A DNA stretch of 64,000 bases from Falsirhodobacter sp. 20TX0035 (lineage in GTDB: Bacteria; Pseudomonadota; Alphaproteobacteria; Rhodobacterales; Rhodobacteraceae). Under the pieces are notes generated by a model. The model was not told the origin of the DNA, searched no databases, and was given only the letters and a program-made list of their open reading frames with translations. Below are positions 52,501-63,792 of the stretch, one piece after another. The position numbers and the translations under genes were made by a program. Location: assembly GCF_028307215.1 (NCBI RefSeq), contig NZ_JAQMHV010000013.1:1-64000 (forward strand), written 5' to 3'. Every line of letters begins with the position of its first letter. Positions within the stretch are counted from its first letter, which is position 1.

Positions 52501-52793
52501 GCGTGAAACCCGAACTCTATGACGTGATCAAGAAGCCGATCATCACCGAGAAGGCCACCCTGGCCTCCGAGGCGAACGCGGTTGTCTTCGAAGTCGCGAA
52601 AGATGCGTCCAAGCCGCTGATCAAGGAAGCCGTGGAAGCGGTCTTCGGTGTGAAGGTGAAAGCCGTCAACACGTCGATCCTCAAAGGCAAGACGAAGCGC
52701 TTCAAGGGCCGTCCCGGCGTGCGCAGCGACAAGAAAAAGGCCTACGTCACCCTCGAAGAGGGCAACACTATCGACGTGGCCACCGGCCTCTGA
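52497..52793 (+). CDS. rplW: 50S ribosomal protein L23
   Basis: A 98-residue tunnel-exit protein that docks trigger factor and SRP. It has [42 protein letters not shown] and [15 protein letters not shown]. It ends the first part of the S10 block; a strong terminator hairpin follows within 20 bases. Confidence 0.98.
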   Translation: MSVKPELYDVIKKPIITEKATLASEANAVVFEVAKDASKPLIKEAVEAVFGVKVKAVNTSILKGKTKRFKGRPGVRSDKKKAYVTLEEGNTIDVATGL

Positions 52794-52812
52794 TAGAAGG
52801 CCACACGAATCG

Positions 52813-52847
52813 CGAAGCCCCGGGATCGCCCGGGGCTTCGGATTTTT
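52813..52847 (+). terminator. strong intrinsic terminator inside the S10 operon (rplW-rplB)
   Basis: A perfect 12-base stem CGAAGCCCCGGG / CCCGGGGCTTCG with an ATCG loop, followed by GATTTTT. It would be expected to terminate efficiently, yet rplB and the rest of the superoperon lie just downstream. Confidence 0.9.
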
Positions 52848-52919
52848 AAGACGGGGATCTTCGGAGCCCTTCACCGGATCTGCCACGCGCAGGTCCCAGC
52901 TGTACGGAAGACAGAAAAC

Positions 52920-53756
52920 ATGGCACTCAAGTCGTATAAGCCGACGACGCCTGGCCAGCGTGGGCTGGTTCTGATCGACCGTTCGGAGCTGTGGAAAGGA
53001 CGCCCGGTCAAAACCCTCACCGAGGGCTTGATCAAGACGGGCGGCCGGAACAACACCGGACGCGTCACGATGTGGCACAAGGGTGGCGGCGCGAAGCGTC
53101 TCTACCGCGTTGTCGATTTCAAGCGTCGCAAGTTCGACGTTCCCGCAGTGGTCGAGCGTATCGAATACGACCCGAACCGCACCGCCTTCATCGCTCTAGT
53201 TCGCTACAACGACGGCGAACTGGCCTACATCCTCGCACCGCAGCGTCTTGCCGTGGGTGACGCCGTCATCGCCGGCGCAAAGACGGACGTGAAGCCTGGC
53301 AACGCGATGCCCTTCTCGGGCATGCCGATCGGCACGATCGTCCACAACGTCGAGATGAAGCCGGGCAAGGGCGGCCAGATCGCACGCGCTGCGGGCACCT
53401 ACGCCCAGTTCGTCGGTCGCGACGGTGGCTACGCCCAGATCCGCCTGTCCTCGGGCGAACTGCGCATGGTCCGCCAGGAATGCATGGCCACCATCGGTGC
53501 CGTGTCCAACGCCGACCACTCGAACCAGAACTTCGGTAAAGCCGGTCGTATGCGCCACAAAGGCGTGCGTCCGACGGTCCGCGGTGTCGCCATGAACCCG
53601 ATCGACCACCCGCACGGTGGTGGTGAAGGCCGGACCTCGGGCGGCCGTCACCCGGTCACGCCGTGGGGCAAGGGCACCAAGGGCAACCGCACCCGCAAGA
53701 ACAAGGCCACGGACAAGTACATCGTCCGCTCGCGTCACCTGAAGAAAGGGCGTTAA
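52920..53756 (+). CDS. rplB: 50S ribosomal protein L2
   Basis: A 278-residue L2 near the peptidyl-transferase centre. It has [39 protein letters not shown], and the functionally important [30 protein letters not shown]-type region, including the conserved His in [10 protein letters not shown]. The 72 bases between the upstream terminator and this gene contain a GGAAG element but no clear promoter. Confidence 0.98.
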   Translation: MALKSYKPTTPGQRGLVLIDRSELWKGRPVKTLTEGLIKTGGRNNTGRVTMWHKGGGAKRLYRVVDFKRRKFDVPAVVERIEYDPNRTAFIALVRYNDGELAYILAPQRLAVGDAVIAGAKTDVKPGNAMPFSGMPIGTIVHNVEMKPGKGGQIARAAGTYAQFVGRDGGYAQIRLSSGELRMVRQECMATIGAVSNADHSNQNFGKAGRMRHKGVRPTVRGVAMNPIDHPHGGGEGRTSGGRHPVTPWGKGTKGNRTRKNKATDKYIVRSRHLKKGR

Positions 53757-53759
53757 TCC

Positions 53760-54038
53760 ATGTCGCGTTCCGTCTGGAAAGGCCCGTTCGTCGACGCTTA
53801 CGTCCTGAAAAAGGCCGAAAAGTCGCGCGAGTCGGGCAAGAACGAAGTGATCAAGATCTGGTCGCGTCGCTCCACCATCCTGCCGCAATTCGTCGGTCTG
53901 ACGTTCGGCGTCTACAACGGCAAAAAACACATCCCGGTGGCGATCACCGAGGAGATGATCGGCCAGAAGTTCGGTGAATACTCGCCGACGCGGACCTATT
54001 ACGGTCACGCCGCCGACAAGAAAGCCAAGAGGAAGTAA
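53760..54038 (+). CDS. rpsS: 30S ribosomal protein S19
   Basis: The 92-residue head protein. It has [43 protein letters not shown] and the [19 protein letters not shown] end. It starts 3 bases after rplB. Confidence 0.98.
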   Translation: MSRSVWKGPFVDAYVLKKAEKSRESGKNEVIKIWSRRSTILPQFVGLTFGVYNGKKHIPVAITEEMIGQKFGEYSPTRTYYGHAADKKAKRK

Positions 54039-54041
54039 GCC

Positions 54042-54422
54042 ATGAGCAAGGAAAAGAATCCGCGCCGCGTGGCCGAAAACGAGGCGATGGCGAAAGCCAA
54101 GATGCTGCGCACCTCGCCGCAGAAGCTGAACCTCGTGGCGGCCCTGATCCGTGGCAAGAAGGTCGACAAGGCGATTGCCGATCTGACCTTCTCCAAGAAG
54201 CGCATCAGCCAGGACGTGCTGAAGTGCCTGCAGTCGGCCATCGCCAACGCCGAGAACAACCACGGCTTGGACGTGGATGAACTGGTCGTGGCGGAAGCCT
54301 ATTGCGGCAAGAACATCACGCTGAAGCGCGGCCGTCCGCGTGCACGCGGTCGTTTCGGCAAGATCATGAAGCCCTTCAGCGAACTGACCATCACGGTGCG
54401 TCAGAAAGGGGAGACTGCGTAA
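54042..54422 (+). CDS. rplV: 50S ribosomal protein L22
   Basis: A 126-residue tunnel-wall protein with an N-terminal extension ([21 protein letters not shown]) ahead of the family core [21 protein letters not shown]. The beta-hairpin region is [23 protein letters not shown]. Its stop shares one base with the rpsC ATG (TAATG). Confidence 0.97.
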   Translation: MSKEKNPRRVAENEAMAKAKMLRTSPQKLNLVAALIRGKKVDKAIADLTFSKKRISQDVLKCLQSAIANAENNHGLDVDELVVAEAYCGKNITLKRGRPRARGRFGKIMKPFSELTITVRQKGETA

Positions 54423-55129
54423 TGGGTCAGAAGGTAAACCCGATCGGGATGCGCCTGCAGGTCAACCGTACCTGGGACAGCCGCTGGTATGCGGACTCCA
54501 AGGATTTCGGCGATCTGCTGCTGGAAGACCTGAAGATCCGCGACTTCGTCCACAAGGAAGTGAAGCAGGCCGGCATCTCCAAGGTCATCATCGAGCGTCC
54601 GCACAAGAAGTGCCGCGTCACGATCCACGCTGCCCGCCCCGGTGTCATCATCGGCAAGAAAGGCGCGGACATTGAGACGCTTCGCAAGAAGCTGACCCAG
54701 TTCACCGCGTCGGAACTGCACCTGAACATCGTCGAGGTCCGCAAGCCGGAGCTGGACGCACAGCTGGTGGCCGAGTCCATCGCCCAGCAGATGGAGCGCC
54801 GGGTGTCCTTCCGTCGCGCCATGAAGCGCGGCGTGCAGAACGCGATGCGCATCGGTGCCCTGGGCATCCGCGTGAACGTCGCCGGCCGTCTGGGCGGCGC
54901 CGAGATCGCGCGGACCGAATGGTACCGTGAAGGTCGCGTTCCGCTGCACACGCTGCGCGCGGACATCGACTATGCCACGGAAGAGGCGATGACGCCCTAC
55001 GGGATCATCGGTGTGAAGGTCTGGATCTTCAAAGGCGAGATCCTGGAGCATGACCCGCAGGCGCACGATCGTCGCCAGGCGGAATCGCAGGAGGGTGCCG
55101 CACCGCGTCCCCGCCGCGAGCGCGCGTAA
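54422..55129 (+). CDS. rpsC: 30S ribosomal protein S3
   Basis: A 235-residue mRNA-entry protein. It has [21 protein letters not shown], the KH motif [17 protein letters not shown] and the C-terminal [24 protein letters not shown], followed by a short Arg/Ala-rich tail. The ATG at 54422 is set by family start. Confidence 0.98.
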   Translation: MGQKVNPIGMRLQVNRTWDSRWYADSKDFGDLLLEDLKIRDFVHKEVKQAGISKVIIERPHKKCRVTIHAARPGVIIGKKGADIETLRKKLTQFTASELHLNIVEVRKPELDAQLVAESIAQQMERRVSFRRAMKRGVQNAMRIGALGIRVNVAGRLGGAEIARTEWYREGRVPLHTLRADIDYATEEAMTPYGIIGVKVWIFKGEILEHDPQAHDRRQAESQEGAAPRPRRERA

Positions 55130-55141
55130 GGAGCACGAGAG

Positions 55142-55555
55142 ATGCTGCAACCGAAACGGACCAAGTTCCGCAAACAGCACAAGGGCCGCATTCACGGTGA
55201 AGCCAAAGGCGGCTTCCTGCTGAACTTCGGAACCTATGCCCTGAAAGCCACCGAGCCCGAGCGTGTGACGGCACGTCAGATCGAAGCGGCCCGCCGCGCG
55301 ATCACCCGTCACATGAAGCGTCAGGGTCGCGTCTGGATCCGCATCTTCCCGGATGTTCCGGTGACCTCCAAACCCACCGAAGTCCGGATGGGTAAGGGCA
55401 AGGGCTCCGTCGACTTCTGGGCGGCCAAGGTGAAACCCGGCCGGATCATGTTTGAGATTGACGGCGTACCTGATTCCGTGGCAAGGGAAGCGCTCCGCCT
55501 CGGAGCGATGAAACTTCCGGTGCTGAGCCGGGTCGTCGTTCGCGAAGACTGGTAA
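55142..55555 (+). CDS. rplP: 50S ribosomal protein L16
   Basis: A 137-residue protein at the A-site tRNA elbow. It has [39 protein letters not shown] and [20 protein letters not shown] strong terminator hairpin follows 10 bases after the stop. Confidence 0.98.
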   Translation: MLQPKRTKFRKQHKGRIHGEAKGGFLLNFGTYALKATEPERVTARQIEAARRAITRHMKRQGRVWIRIFPDVPVTSKPTEVRMGKGKGSVDFWAAKVKPGRIMFEIDGVPDSVAREALRLGAMKLPVLSRVVVREDW

Positions 55556-55565
55556 GAATTCTCCT

Positions 55566-55600
55566 GAACCCCCGGGGCACTCCCGGGGGTTCGGGTTTTT
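55566..55600 (+). terminator. intrinsic terminator inside the operon (rplP-rpmC)
   Basis: An 11-base perfect stem GAACCCCCGGG / CCCGGGGGTTC with a 5-base loop, then GGG and TTTTT. The second strong terminator in the superoperon. Confidence 0.88.
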
Positions 55601-55666
55601 GATGAAACCCACCAGGGCAAGGGTCACCCGCAAGGGGCCTTCTGGTGAGACGGAAAGGAATGGCGC

Positions 55667-55870
55667 ATGTCCGCCACTGAATTCACGTCCAAGACGCCCG
55701 ACCAGCTGCGCGAGCAGCTCGTGGCGCTGAAAAAGGAAGCGTTCAACCTCCGCTTCCAGCAGGCCACCGGCCAGCTTGAGAACACCGCCCGCATGCGCGC
55801 CGTCCGTCGCGACGTTGCCCGCATCAAGACGGTTCTGAACCAGAAAGCCGCGCAAGCGGCGGCGAACTGA
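55667..55870 (+). CDS. rpmC: 50S ribosomal protein L29
   Basis: A 67-residue two-helix protein near the tunnel exit. It has [47 protein letters not shown] split across two helices. It begins 66 bases after the internal terminator. Confidence 0.97.
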   Translation: MSATEFTSKTPDQLREQLVALKKEAFNLRFQQATGQLENTARMRAVRRDVARIKTVLNQKAAQAAAN

Positions 55871-55884
55871 GGGGAGCCCGACAG

Positions 55885-56121
55885 ATGCCCAAACGTATCC
55901 TGCAAGGCACCGTCACGAGCGACAAGAACGAGCAGACGATCACCGTTCTGGTGGAGCGTCGCTTCAAGCACCCGCTGCTGAAGAAGACCGTTCGGTCCTC
56001 GAAGAAATACCGCGCACATGACGCGGAGAACAAATTCAAGGTTGGCGACTCGGTTCGTATCGAAGAGTGCGCGCCCATCTCGAAGACGAAACGCTGGACG
56101 GTCGTAACCGAAACGGTTTGA
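55885..56121 (+). CDS. rpsQ: 30S ribosomal protein S17
   Basis: A 78-residue OB-fold 16S-binding protein. It has [42 protein letters not shown], and the signature [18 protein letters not shown]. It lies in the usual rpmC-rpsQ-rplN order. Confidence 0.98.
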   Translation: MPKRILQGTVTSDKNEQTITVLVERRFKHPLLKKTVRSSKKYRAHDAENKFKVGDSVRIEECAPISKTKRWTVVTETV

Positions 56122-56184
56122 TCGTTCTGCCCAACGAAACCCTGGGGGCGGTCCGCCGCTCTCCAAAGGTCGGGAGAACCTTTT

Positions 56185-56553
56185 ATGATCCAGATGCAGA
56201 CCAATCTGGATGTCGCTGACAACTCCGGCGCCCGCCGAGTTCAGTGCATCAAGGTCCTGGGTGGCTCGCACCGCCGGTACGCTTCCGTTGGCGACATCAT
56301 TGTGGTGTCGGTCAAGGAAGCCATTCCGCGCGGCCGCGTGAAGAAGGGCGACGTCCGCAAGGCCGTCGTCGTTCGCACCGCCAAGGAAGTTCGCCGTGAA
56401 GACGGCACCGCCATCCGCTTCGACCGCAATGCCGCCGTCATCCTGAACAACCAGGGTGAGCCGGTCGGTACCCGTATCTTCGGGCCGGTCGTCCGCGAGC
56501 TGCGTGCCAAGAACTTCATGAAGATCATCTCGCTCGCTCCGGAGGTGCTCTGA
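56185..56553 (+). CDS. rplN: 50S ribosomal protein L14
   Basis: A 122-residue subunit-interface protein. It has [44 protein letters not shown] and [13 protein letters not shown]. Stop and rplX start share one base (TGATG). Confidence 0.98.
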   Translation: MIQMQTNLDVADNSGARRVQCIKVLGGSHRRYASVGDIIVVSVKEAIPRGRVKKGDVRKAVVVRTAKEVRREDGTAIRFDRNAAVILNNQGEPVGTRIFGPVVRELRAKNFMKIISLAPEVL

Positions 56554-56858
56554 TGGCTGCGAAGCTTAAGAAAGGCGACGAAGTCGTCGTCCTGACGGGC
56601 AAGGACAAGGGCAAGAAAGGGACGATCACGTCCGTTTCGCCGTCCGCGAACAAGGCCGTCGTCGAGGGCGTGAACATCGCCATCCGTCACACCAAGCAGT
56701 CGCAAGGCTCGCAAGGCGGCCGCATCCCGAAGGCGATGCCGATCGACCTGTCGAACCTGTCGCTGATGGACAAGGCCGGCAAGGCCACGCGCGTCGGCTT
56801 CCGCATGGAAGACGGCAAGAAAGTGCGCTTTGCCAAGACCACCGGGGAGGCGATCTGA
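56553..56858 (+). CDS. rplX: 50S ribosomal protein L24
   Basis: A 101-residue KOW-domain assembly initiator. It has [44 protein letters not shown] and [23 protein letters not shown]. It shares one base with rplE (TGATG). Confidence 0.98.
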   Translation: MAAKLKKGDEVVVLTGKDKGKKGTITSVSPSANKAVVEGVNIAIRHTKQSQGSQGGRIPKAMPIDLSNLSLMDKAGKATRVGFRMEDGKKVRFAKTTGEAI

Positions 56859-57433
56859 TGCTCGACCAAGCCACCTACACGCCCCGCTACAAGACGCTGT
56901 ACAAGGACACGATCCGCGGCGCCCTGAAGTCGGAGTTCGGTTACAAGAACGACATGCAGATCCCGCGTCTGGACAAGATCGTCCTGAACATGGGTGTCGG
57001 CGAAGCCGTCAAGGACACCAAGAAGGTGAAAGGCGCGGCGGAAGAGCTGTCGCTGATCTCCGGCCAGAAGGCGGTCATCACGCACGCCAAGAAGTCGATC
57101 GCCGGCTTCCGCGTCCGTGAAGAGATGCCGCTGGGCTGCAAGGTGACCCTGCGCGGCGACCGGATGTACGAATTCCTGGACCGCCTGATCACCATCGCGC
57201 TGCCCCGCGTCCGCGACTTCCGCGGCGTGAAGGCGACGTCGTTCGACGGCCGTGGCAACTACGCCATGGGCCTGAAAGAGCAGATCGTGTTCCCCGAGAT
57301 CGAGTTCGACAAGGTCGACGAAGTTCTGGGCATGGACATCATCATCTGCACCACCGCGAAATCGGACGCGGAAGCGAAGGCGCTGCTGAAGCAGTTCAAC
57401 ATGCCCTTCATCGGCGAAACGCGCGAGGGATAA
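56858..57433 (+). CDS. rplE: 50S ribosomal protein L5
   Basis: A 191-residue 5S rRNA binding protein. It has [53 protein letters not shown] and a C-terminal [20 protein letters not shown]. Length is about ten residues above E. coli L5. Confidence 0.98.
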   Translation: MLDQATYTPRYKTLYKDTIRGALKSEFGYKNDMQIPRLDKIVLNMGVGEAVKDTKKVKGAAEELSLISGQKAVITHAKKSIAGFRVREEMPLGCKVTLRGDRMYEFLDRLITIALPRVRDFRGVKATSFDGRGNYAMGLKEQIVFPEIEFDKVDEVLGMDIIICTTAKSDAEAKALLKQFNMPFIGETREG

Positions 57434-57436
57434 GAT

Positions 57437-57742
57437 ATGGCCAAGAAATCCATGATCGAACGCGAAGTGAAGCGCGCCAAGCTGGTGAAACAGCATGCCG
57501 CGAAACGCGCCGCGCTCAAAGACATCACGAAGAACGCAGATCTGCCGATGGAAGAGCGCTTCAAGGCGCAGCTGAAACTGGCTCAACTGCCCCGCAACTC
57601 GTCCGCCACCCGGCTGCACAACCGCTGCCAGCTGACGGGCCGCCCCCACGCTTACTACCGTAAGCTGAAACTCTCGCGGATCATGCTGCGCGAACTGGCC
57701 TCGTTCGGCCAGATCCCGGGCATGGTCAAGTCCAGCTGGTAA
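57437..57742 (+). CDS. rpsN: 30S ribosomal protein S14 (long, zinc-free type)
   Basis: A 101-residue S14. The long form without paired CxxC motifs is seen: [22 protein letters not shown] at the start and [22 protein letters not shown] in the core, with a single Cys. So it belongs to the zinc-independent class. Confidence 0.97.
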   Translation: MAKKSMIEREVKRAKLVKQHAAKRAALKDITKNADLPMEERFKAQLKLAQLPRNSSATRLHNRCQLTGRPHAYYRKLKLSRIMLRELASFGQIPGMVKSSW

Positions 57743-57753
57743 GGAGGAACGCG

Positions 57754-58152
57754 ATGTTTGTGAACGATCCTCTCGGCGATATGCTGACCCGCATCCGCAA
57801 CGCACAGCTGCGTGGCAAGTCGACCGTGTCGACCCCCGCCTCGAAGCTGCGCGCCTGGGTGCTGGATGTGCTGCTGGATGAAGGCTACATCCGCGGCTAT
57901 GAGAAAGCCGAGACCGAAAACGGTCAGGGCGAGCTGGTCATCAGCCTGAAGTACTTCGAGGGCACCCCGGTGATCCGCGAAGTGAAGCGGGTCTCCAAAC
58001 CCGGCCGTCGTGTGTACATGGCGTCGAAAGACCTGCCGTCGGTGCGCAACGGTCTGGGCGTGTCCATCATCTCCACGCCGAAAGGCGTCATGTCCGATGC
58101 AGCTGCACGGTCCGCCAATGTTGGCGGCGAAGTGCTCTGCACCGTGTTCTAA
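57754..58152 (+). CDS. rpsH: 30S ribosomal protein S8
   Basis: A 132-residue 16S central-domain binder. It has [45 protein letters not shown] and the end signature [19 protein letters not shown]. In E. coli S8 autoregulates the spc operon at the L5 gene. GGAGG precedes the ATG. Confidence 0.98.
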   Translation: MFVNDPLGDMLTRIRNAQLRGKSTVSTPASKLRAWVLDVLLDEGYIRGYEKAETENGQGELVISLKYFEGTPVIREVKRVSKPGRRVYMASKDLPSVRNGLGVSIISTPKGVMSDAAARSANVGGEVLCTVF

Positions 58153-58162
58153 GGAGGGTTCG

Positions 58163-58696
58163 ATGTCTCGTATCGGCAAGAAACCCGTTGAGCTGCCCAA
58201 GGGCGTGACGGCGCAGCTGTCCGGCCAGACCGTGGAAGTGAAGGGGCCGAAAGGCACTCGCAGCTTCACCGCGACGGACGACATCACGCTGGCTCTGGAA
58301 GAGAACGTCCTGAAGGTGACGCCGCGCGGCACCTCCAAGCGCGCTCGTCAGCAGTGGGGCATGGCCCGCAGCCAGGTGGAGAACCTGGTAACGGGCGTGA
58401 CCACGGGCTTCAAGAAAGAGCTGGAAATCCAGGGCGTGGGTTACCGCGCCGCGATGGCCGGCAACGTTCTGAAGCTGTCGCTCGGCTACTCGCACGAAGT
58501 GAACTTCGAAGTCCCGGCCGGCGTGACGGTCACGGCTCCGAAGCAGACTGAAATCGTTGTGGAAGGCATCGACCAACAGCTCGTTGGTCAGGTCGCCGCG
58601 AACATCCGTGACTGGAAGCGTCCCGAGCCCTACAAGGGCAAAGGCATCCGGTACAAGGGCGAGTTCGTCTTCCGCAAGGAAGGCAAGAAGAAGTAA
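58163..58696 (+). CDS. rplF: 50S ribosomal protein L6
   Basis: A 177-residue protein beneath the stalk. It has [42 protein letters not shown] and the signature [14 protein letters not shown] near the C-terminus. AAGGAGG lies just before the ATG at 58163. Confidence 0.98.
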   Translation: MSRIGKKPVELPKGVTAQLSGQTVEVKGPKGTRSFTATDDITLALEENVLKVTPRGTSKRARQQWGMARSQVENLVTGVTTGFKKELEIQGVGYRAAMAGNVLKLSLGYSHEVNFEVPAGVTVTAPKQTEIVVEGIDQQLVGQVAANIRDWKRPEPYKGKGIRYKGEFVFRKEGKKK

Positions 58697-58710
58697 GGGG
58701 GCGCAGACAA

Positions 58711-59070
58711 ATGGCTTTGAACAAACGAGAGCTGTTCCTGAAGCGCCGCCTGCGCGTCCGGAACAAACTGAAGGCGATGGCGAACGGGCGTGCGCGTCTG
58801 TCCGTCCATCGTTCGTCCAAGAACATCAGCGTTCAGCTGATCGACGATGTGAGCGGCGTGACGCTGGCTTCGGCCTCCTCCATGGAGAAGGACCTGGGCT
58901 TCGTCGGCAAGAACAACGTCGAGGCTTCGACGGCCGTCGGCAAGGCAATTGCCGAACGCGCCAAGAAGGCCGGGATCGAAGAGTGCTATTTCGACCGCGG
59001 CGGCTTCCTCTTTCACGGCAAGATCAAGGCTTTGGCCGAGGCAGCCCGTGAAGGCGGCCTGAAGTTCTAA
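58711..59070 (+). CDS. rplR: 50S ribosomal protein L18
   Basis: A 119-residue 5S rRNA binding protein. It has [29 protein letters not shown] split over the basic N-terminus, [17 protein letters not shown], and [21 protein letters not shown], the family end motif. Confidence 0.98.
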   Translation: MALNKRELFLKRRLRVRNKLKAMANGRARLSVHRSSKNISVQLIDDVSGVTLASASSMEKDLGFVGKNNVEASTAVGKAIAERAKKAGIEECYFDRGGFLFHGKIKALAEAAREGGLKF

Positions 59071-59080
59071 GGAGACGATT

Positions 59081-59635
59081 ATGGCAGAACGTGAGAACCG
59101 CCGGGACCGTCGCGAACGCGAGGAAACCCCGGAATTCGCCGATCGTCTCGTGGCGATCAACCGCGTGTCGAAAACCGTGAAAGGGGGCAAGCGCTTCGGC
59201 TTTGCCGCTCTGGTGGTGGTCGGCGATCAGCGCGGTCGTGTGGGCTTCGGCAAGGGCAAGGCGAAAGAAGTGCCCGAGGCGATCCGCAAGGCGACCGAAC
59301 AGGCGAAACGTCAGATGATCCGCGTGCCGCTGCGCGACGGTCGTACGCTGCACCACGACACCAACGGCCGCCACGGCGCCGGCAAGGTCGTGATGCGGGC
59401 CGCTGACGCGGGGACCGGCATCATCGCCGGCGGCCCGATGCGCGCCGTGTTCGAAATGCTGGGCGTCCAGGACGTCGTGGCGAAATCGCTGGGTTCGCAG
59501 AACCCCTACAACATGATCCGTGCGACTCTGGACGGTCTGAAGCAGGAAGCGTCGCCCCGCATGGTGGCGAACCGTCGCGGCAAGAAAGTCGCCGACATCC
59601 TGAAGAAGCCCGACGCCGAAGTCGTGGAAGCGTAA
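59081..59635 (+). CDS. rpsE: 30S ribosomal protein S5
   Basis: A 184-residue protein with a charged extension ([17 protein letters not shown]) before the dsRBD-like N-domain [20 protein letters not shown]. The signature [20 protein letters not shown] follows. A C-terminal tail ends DAEVVEA. It affects decoding accuracy and mRNA unwinding. Confidence 0.98.
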   Translation: MAERENRRDRREREETPEFADRLVAINRVSKTVKGGKRFGFAALVVVGDQRGRVGFGKGKAKEVPEAIRKATEQAKRQMIRVPLRDGRTLHHDTNGRHGAGKVVMRAADAGTGIIAGGPMRAVFEMLGVQDVVAKSLGSQNPYNMIRATLDGLKQEASPRMVANRRGKKVADILKKPDAEVVEA

Positions 59636-59646
59636 GGAGAGCGGAC

Positions 59647-59832
59647 ATGGCAACCATCGTCGTGAAGCAGGTGGCCTCGGCCGCCCGCCGCCCCGCGATC
59701 CAGACGGCGACGCTGAAGGGTCTCGGGCTGAACAAGATGAACCGCACCCGCGAGCTGGAGGACACCCCCTCCATCCGCGGCATGGTCAACAAGATCCCGC
59801 ACCTCGTGCAGATCATCGAAGAGCGGAACTGA
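59647..59832 (+). CDS. rpmD: 50S ribosomal protein L30
   Basis: A 61-residue L30. It has [35 protein letters not shown] in two blocks and the [16 protein letters not shown] end. A terminator hairpin starts 5 bases after the stop, before an unrelated small gene. Confidence 0.97.
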   Translation: MATIVVKQVASAARRPAIQTATLKGLGLNKMNRTRELEDTPSIRGMVNKIPHLVQIIEERN

Positions 59833-59836
59833 GATG

Positions 59837-59862
59837 ACGCCCCCGGAAACGGGGGCGTTTTT
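59837..59862 (+). terminator. intrinsic terminator inside the spc operon (after rpmD)
   Basis: An 8-base stem ACGCCCCC / GGGGGCGT with loop GGAAAC and a TTTT tail. Third terminator-like element within the superoperon. Confidence 0.85.
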
Positions 59863-59878
59863 CGTTGGGGGAGGAGTC

Positions 59879-60019
59879 ATGCGTCTTCTCACGCTGATCA
59901 TCACCGTCTTGGCTTTCGCCGGCGCCGCGCAGGCGCATGGTGGCGGCTGCCGCAAATCCTCACCTCCCGGCCAGTGCTGCTACATGGACAGCGCCACCGG
60001 AACGGTTCACTGCCACTAG
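59879..60019 (+). CDS. small secreted Cys/His-rich protein between rpmD and rplO
   Basis: A 46-residue protein. It has a Sec signal peptide [19 protein letters not shown] (19 residues) and a 27-residue mature peptide starting [15 protein letters not shown] and ending TGTVHCH. It has four Cys and three His, with His probably at the new N-terminus. The C-terminal ...TGxxHCH resembles short YHYH-type exported bacterial proteins. GGAGGAG precedes the ATG by 3-4 bases. An upstream in-frame ATG at 59834 falls in the terminator and is rejected. Metal or redox function is inference. It interrupts the ribosomal gene order. Confidence 0.72.
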   Translation: MRLLTLIITVLAFAGAAQAHGGGCRKSSPPGQCCYMDSATGTVHCH

Positions 60020-60165
60020 GACAATATGCCCTTGGCATGGCGCTTGAAGCGCTTTCGCCAAAGGGCTATACGCAGCCGGTGGCCCTTCGGGGCCCGGAAT
60101 CATTTACACGCCGTGTTTGCTCTGTCCGTCGCTGGCGGAGCAGTTCCGGTACAGGAGATAGCGAC

Positions 60166-60648
60166 ATGAAACTGCATGAATTGCGCGACAATGAAGGCGC
60201 GGCCCGCAAGAAGAAACGCGTGGCGCGTGGTCCCGGCTCCGGCAAGGGGAAGATGGGTGGCCGTGGTATCAAGGGCCAGAAGTCGCGTTCGGGCGTGGCT
60301 CTGGGTGGATACGAAGGCGGCCAGATGCCGCTCTACCGGCGTCTGCCGAAGCGCGGCTTCACCAAGCCGAACCGCAAGGAATACGCCGTCGTCAACCTGG
60401 GCCTGATCCAGAAGTTCGTCGACGCCGGCAAGCTGGACGCGTCGGTCGCGATCGACGAGGCCGCTCTGGTGGCCGCCGGCCTGACCTCGCACCTGCGCGA
60501 CGGCATCCGCGTCCTGAACAAGGGCGAAGTGACCGCCAAGCTGAACCTGACCGTGTCGGGCGCGTCGCAGTCCGCCGTCGAGGCGGTGGAGAAGGCCGGT
60601 GGCTCGCTCACCGTGACCTCCACGACCCGCGCGGCCGAAGCCGAGTAA
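60166..60648 (+). CDS. rplO: 50S ribosomal protein L15
   Basis: A 160-residue assembly protein. It has [40 protein letters not shown], and the C-terminal globular domain ending in [13 protein letters not shown]. The start at 60166 follows AGGAG. The preceding 146 bases after the small secreted-protein gene hold no other gene; they may contain a restart promoter, though none is clear. Confidence 0.97.
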   Translation: MKLHELRDNEGAARKKKRVARGPGSGKGKMGGRGIKGQKSRSGVALGGYEGGQMPLYRRLPKRGFTKPNRKEYAVVNLGLIQKFVDAGKLDASVAIDEAALVAAGLTSHLRDGIRVLNKGEVTAKLNLTVSGASQSAVEAVEKAGGSLTVTSTTRAAEAE

Positions 60649-60736
60649 GGCCCGGCCCCGCGCCGTCCACCTTATCGCGTTACCGCGCCGCCGATACCGA
60701 CCCGGTTCGGCGGCGCTTGCTTGAAAGAGAACGGGC

Positions 60737-62095
<1,359 letters not shown>

Positions 62096-62104
62096 GGAAG
62101 ACCA

Positions 62105-62755
62105 ATGACGAACGTGATTTTGCTTGGCCCTCCCGGGGCGGGGAAGGGAACCCAGGCCAAGCGGCTTGTGACGGAACGCGGGATGGTTCAGCTGTCCACC
62201 GGCGACATGCTGCGCGAAGCGCGCAGCAGCGGATCGGAGATGGGCCTGCGCGTGGCGGCGGTCATGGACGCCGGCGGGCTCGTGACGGATGAGATCGTGA
62301 TCGGCCTGATCCGGGAGAAGCTGTCCCATGGCGGCAGCGCGGGCTACATCTTCGACGGCTTCCCGCGCACACTGGCGCAGGCGGACGCCCTGGGCGACCT
62401 GCTGGGCCAGATGGGTCAGAAGCTGGACGCCGTGATCGCCATGGAGGTCGATGACGGGGTTCTGGTGCGCCGGATCACCGGCCGCTACACCTGCGCCGAC
62501 TGCGGCGCCGTCTATCACGACGAGACGCATCCGACGACGCGTCCGGGCGTCTGCGACTCTTGCGGGTCGACGAATCTGGTGCGCCGGGCCGACGACAACG
62601 AGGAATCGCTGCGTCACCGGCTGATGGAATACTACAAGAAGACCTCGCCGCTGATCGGCTACTATTATGCCAAGGGCGACCTGACCCGCGTGGACGCGCT
62701 GGCACGGGTCGAGGATGTGGCGGCGGAGATTTCGAACGCCCTCGACAAGGGTTGA
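62105..62755 (+). CDS. adk: adenylate kinase with zinc-type LID
   Basis: Interconverts ATP+AMP and 2 ADP. The 216-residue long-type enzyme has P-loop [10 protein letters not shown] (8-17), [20 protein letters not shown] (81-93) and a LID domain with four Cys (130, 133, 150, 153; CADC...CDSC). This predicts structural zinc, unlike the E. coli LID. It is between secY and rpsM. The 147 bases after it contain a CCCGCGG / CCGCGGG hairpin (62788-62807). Confidence 0.97.
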   Translation: MTNVILLGPPGAGKGTQAKRLVTERGMVQLSTGDMLREARSSGSEMGLRVAAVMDAGGLVTDEIVIGLIREKLSHGGSAGYIFDGFPRTLAQADALGDLLGQMGQKLDAVIAMEVDDGVLVRRITGRYTCADCGAVYHDETHPTTRPGVCDSCGSTNLVRRADDNEESLRHRLMEYYKKTSPLIGYYYAKGDLTRVDALARVEDVAAEISNALDKG

Positions 62756-62902
62756 CGAGGGCCGGGAAATCCCATACCCCACGGCGTCCCGCGGAATCGT
62801 CCGCGGGTCGTTTCGTCCATTCGGGACGAAGATCGTCTTTCGGGGCGAAGTTGTGAAAAAAGGATCCGGGGTTACGGATCCGCAACCTGGAAAGGAACGC
62901 GC

Positions 62903-63271
62903 GTGGCACGTATTGCTGGCGTAAACATTCCGACGGGGAAACGCGTCCCCATCGCCCTGACCTACATCACGGGCATCGGCAACCACATCGCCGAACAGAT
63001 CTGCGAAGCCGTGGGCATCGAGCGCACGCGCCGCGTGAACGAGTTGTCGGACGCTGAAGTCCTCGCCATCCGCGAGCACATCGACGCGAACTACACCGTC
63101 GAAGGCGACCTGCGTCGCGAAGTGTCGATGAACGTGAAGCGCCTGATGGACCTCGGGTCCTATCGCGGCCTGCGTCACCGTCGCAATCTGCCGGTGCGCG
63201 GCCAGCGCACGCACACCAACGCTCGCACGCGCAAAGGCCCTGCAAAGGCCATTGCCGGCAAGAAGAAATAA
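62903..63271 (+). CDS. rpsM: 30S ribosomal protein S13
   Basis: A 122-residue head protein contacting P-site tRNA. It has [25 protein letters not shown] and the C-terminal signature [25 protein letters not shown] split over the tail. GTG start at 62903 with GGAAAGGA upstream. Begins the alpha-operon block. Confidence 0.97.
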   Translation: MARIAGVNIPTGKRVPIALTYITGIGNHIAEQICEAVGIERTRRVNELSDAEVLAIREHIDANYTVEGDLRREVSMNVKRLMDLGSYRGLRHRRNLPVRGQRTHTNARTRKGPAKAIAGKKK

Positions 63272-63284
63272 GGGGGCGTGACAG

Positions 63285-63674
63285 ATGGCTCGTGACAAGA
63301 CCCGCATGAAGCGCAAGGAACGCAAGAACATCGCCGCCGGCGTTGCTCATGTGAACTCCTCGTTCAACAACACCAAGATCCTGATCTCCGACGTGCAGGG
63401 CAACGCGATCTCCTGGTCGTCCGCCGGCACGATGGGCTTCAAGGGTTCGCGCAAGTCGACCCCCTATGCCGCCCAGATGGCGGCCGAAGACGCGGCCAAG
63501 AAGGCACAGGAACACGGTCTGAAGACGATCGAAGTCGAAGTTCAGGGTCCGGGTTCGGGCCGCGAATCGGCGCTGCGCGCGCTGGCCGCCGTTGGGCTGA
63601 ACATCACCTCGATCCGCGACGTGACGCCGATGGCGCACAACGGCTGCCGCCCGCCGAAACGTCGCCGCGTCTGA
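63285..63674 (+). CDS. rpsK: 30S ribosomal protein S11
   Basis: A 129-residue platform protein. It has [42 protein letters not shown] and the end signature [19 protein letters not shown]. rpsD is not between it and rpoA, the usual alphaproteobacterial arrangement. Confidence 0.98.
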   Translation: MARDKTRMKRKERKNIAAGVAHVNSSFNNTKILISDVQGNAISWSSAGTMGFKGSRKSTPYAAQMAAEDAAKKAQEHGLKTIEVEVQGPGSGRESALRALAAVGLNITSIRDVTPMAHNGCRPPKRRRV

Positions 63675-63691
63675 GAACGGCAAAAAAACGA

Positions 63692-63722
63692 TCGGGCCGT
63701 GCTTCACAGCGCGGCCCGGTTT
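63692..63722 (+). terminator. hairpin between rpsK and rpoA (weak terminator/attenuator)
   Basis: TCGGGCCGTGC / GCGCGGCCCG(G) stem with loop TTCACA, preceded by an A run (seven A) and followed by GTTTCGTCATTT. The T run is short, so partial termination at most. The flanking A run would also permit termination in the opposite direction. Confidence 0.4.
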
Positions 63723-63792
63723 CGTCATTTCTGATCCTCGGGCGTTCCCTGCTTAAGGACATGGGCAAGGAACTGGTATGGAGGCGACACGC

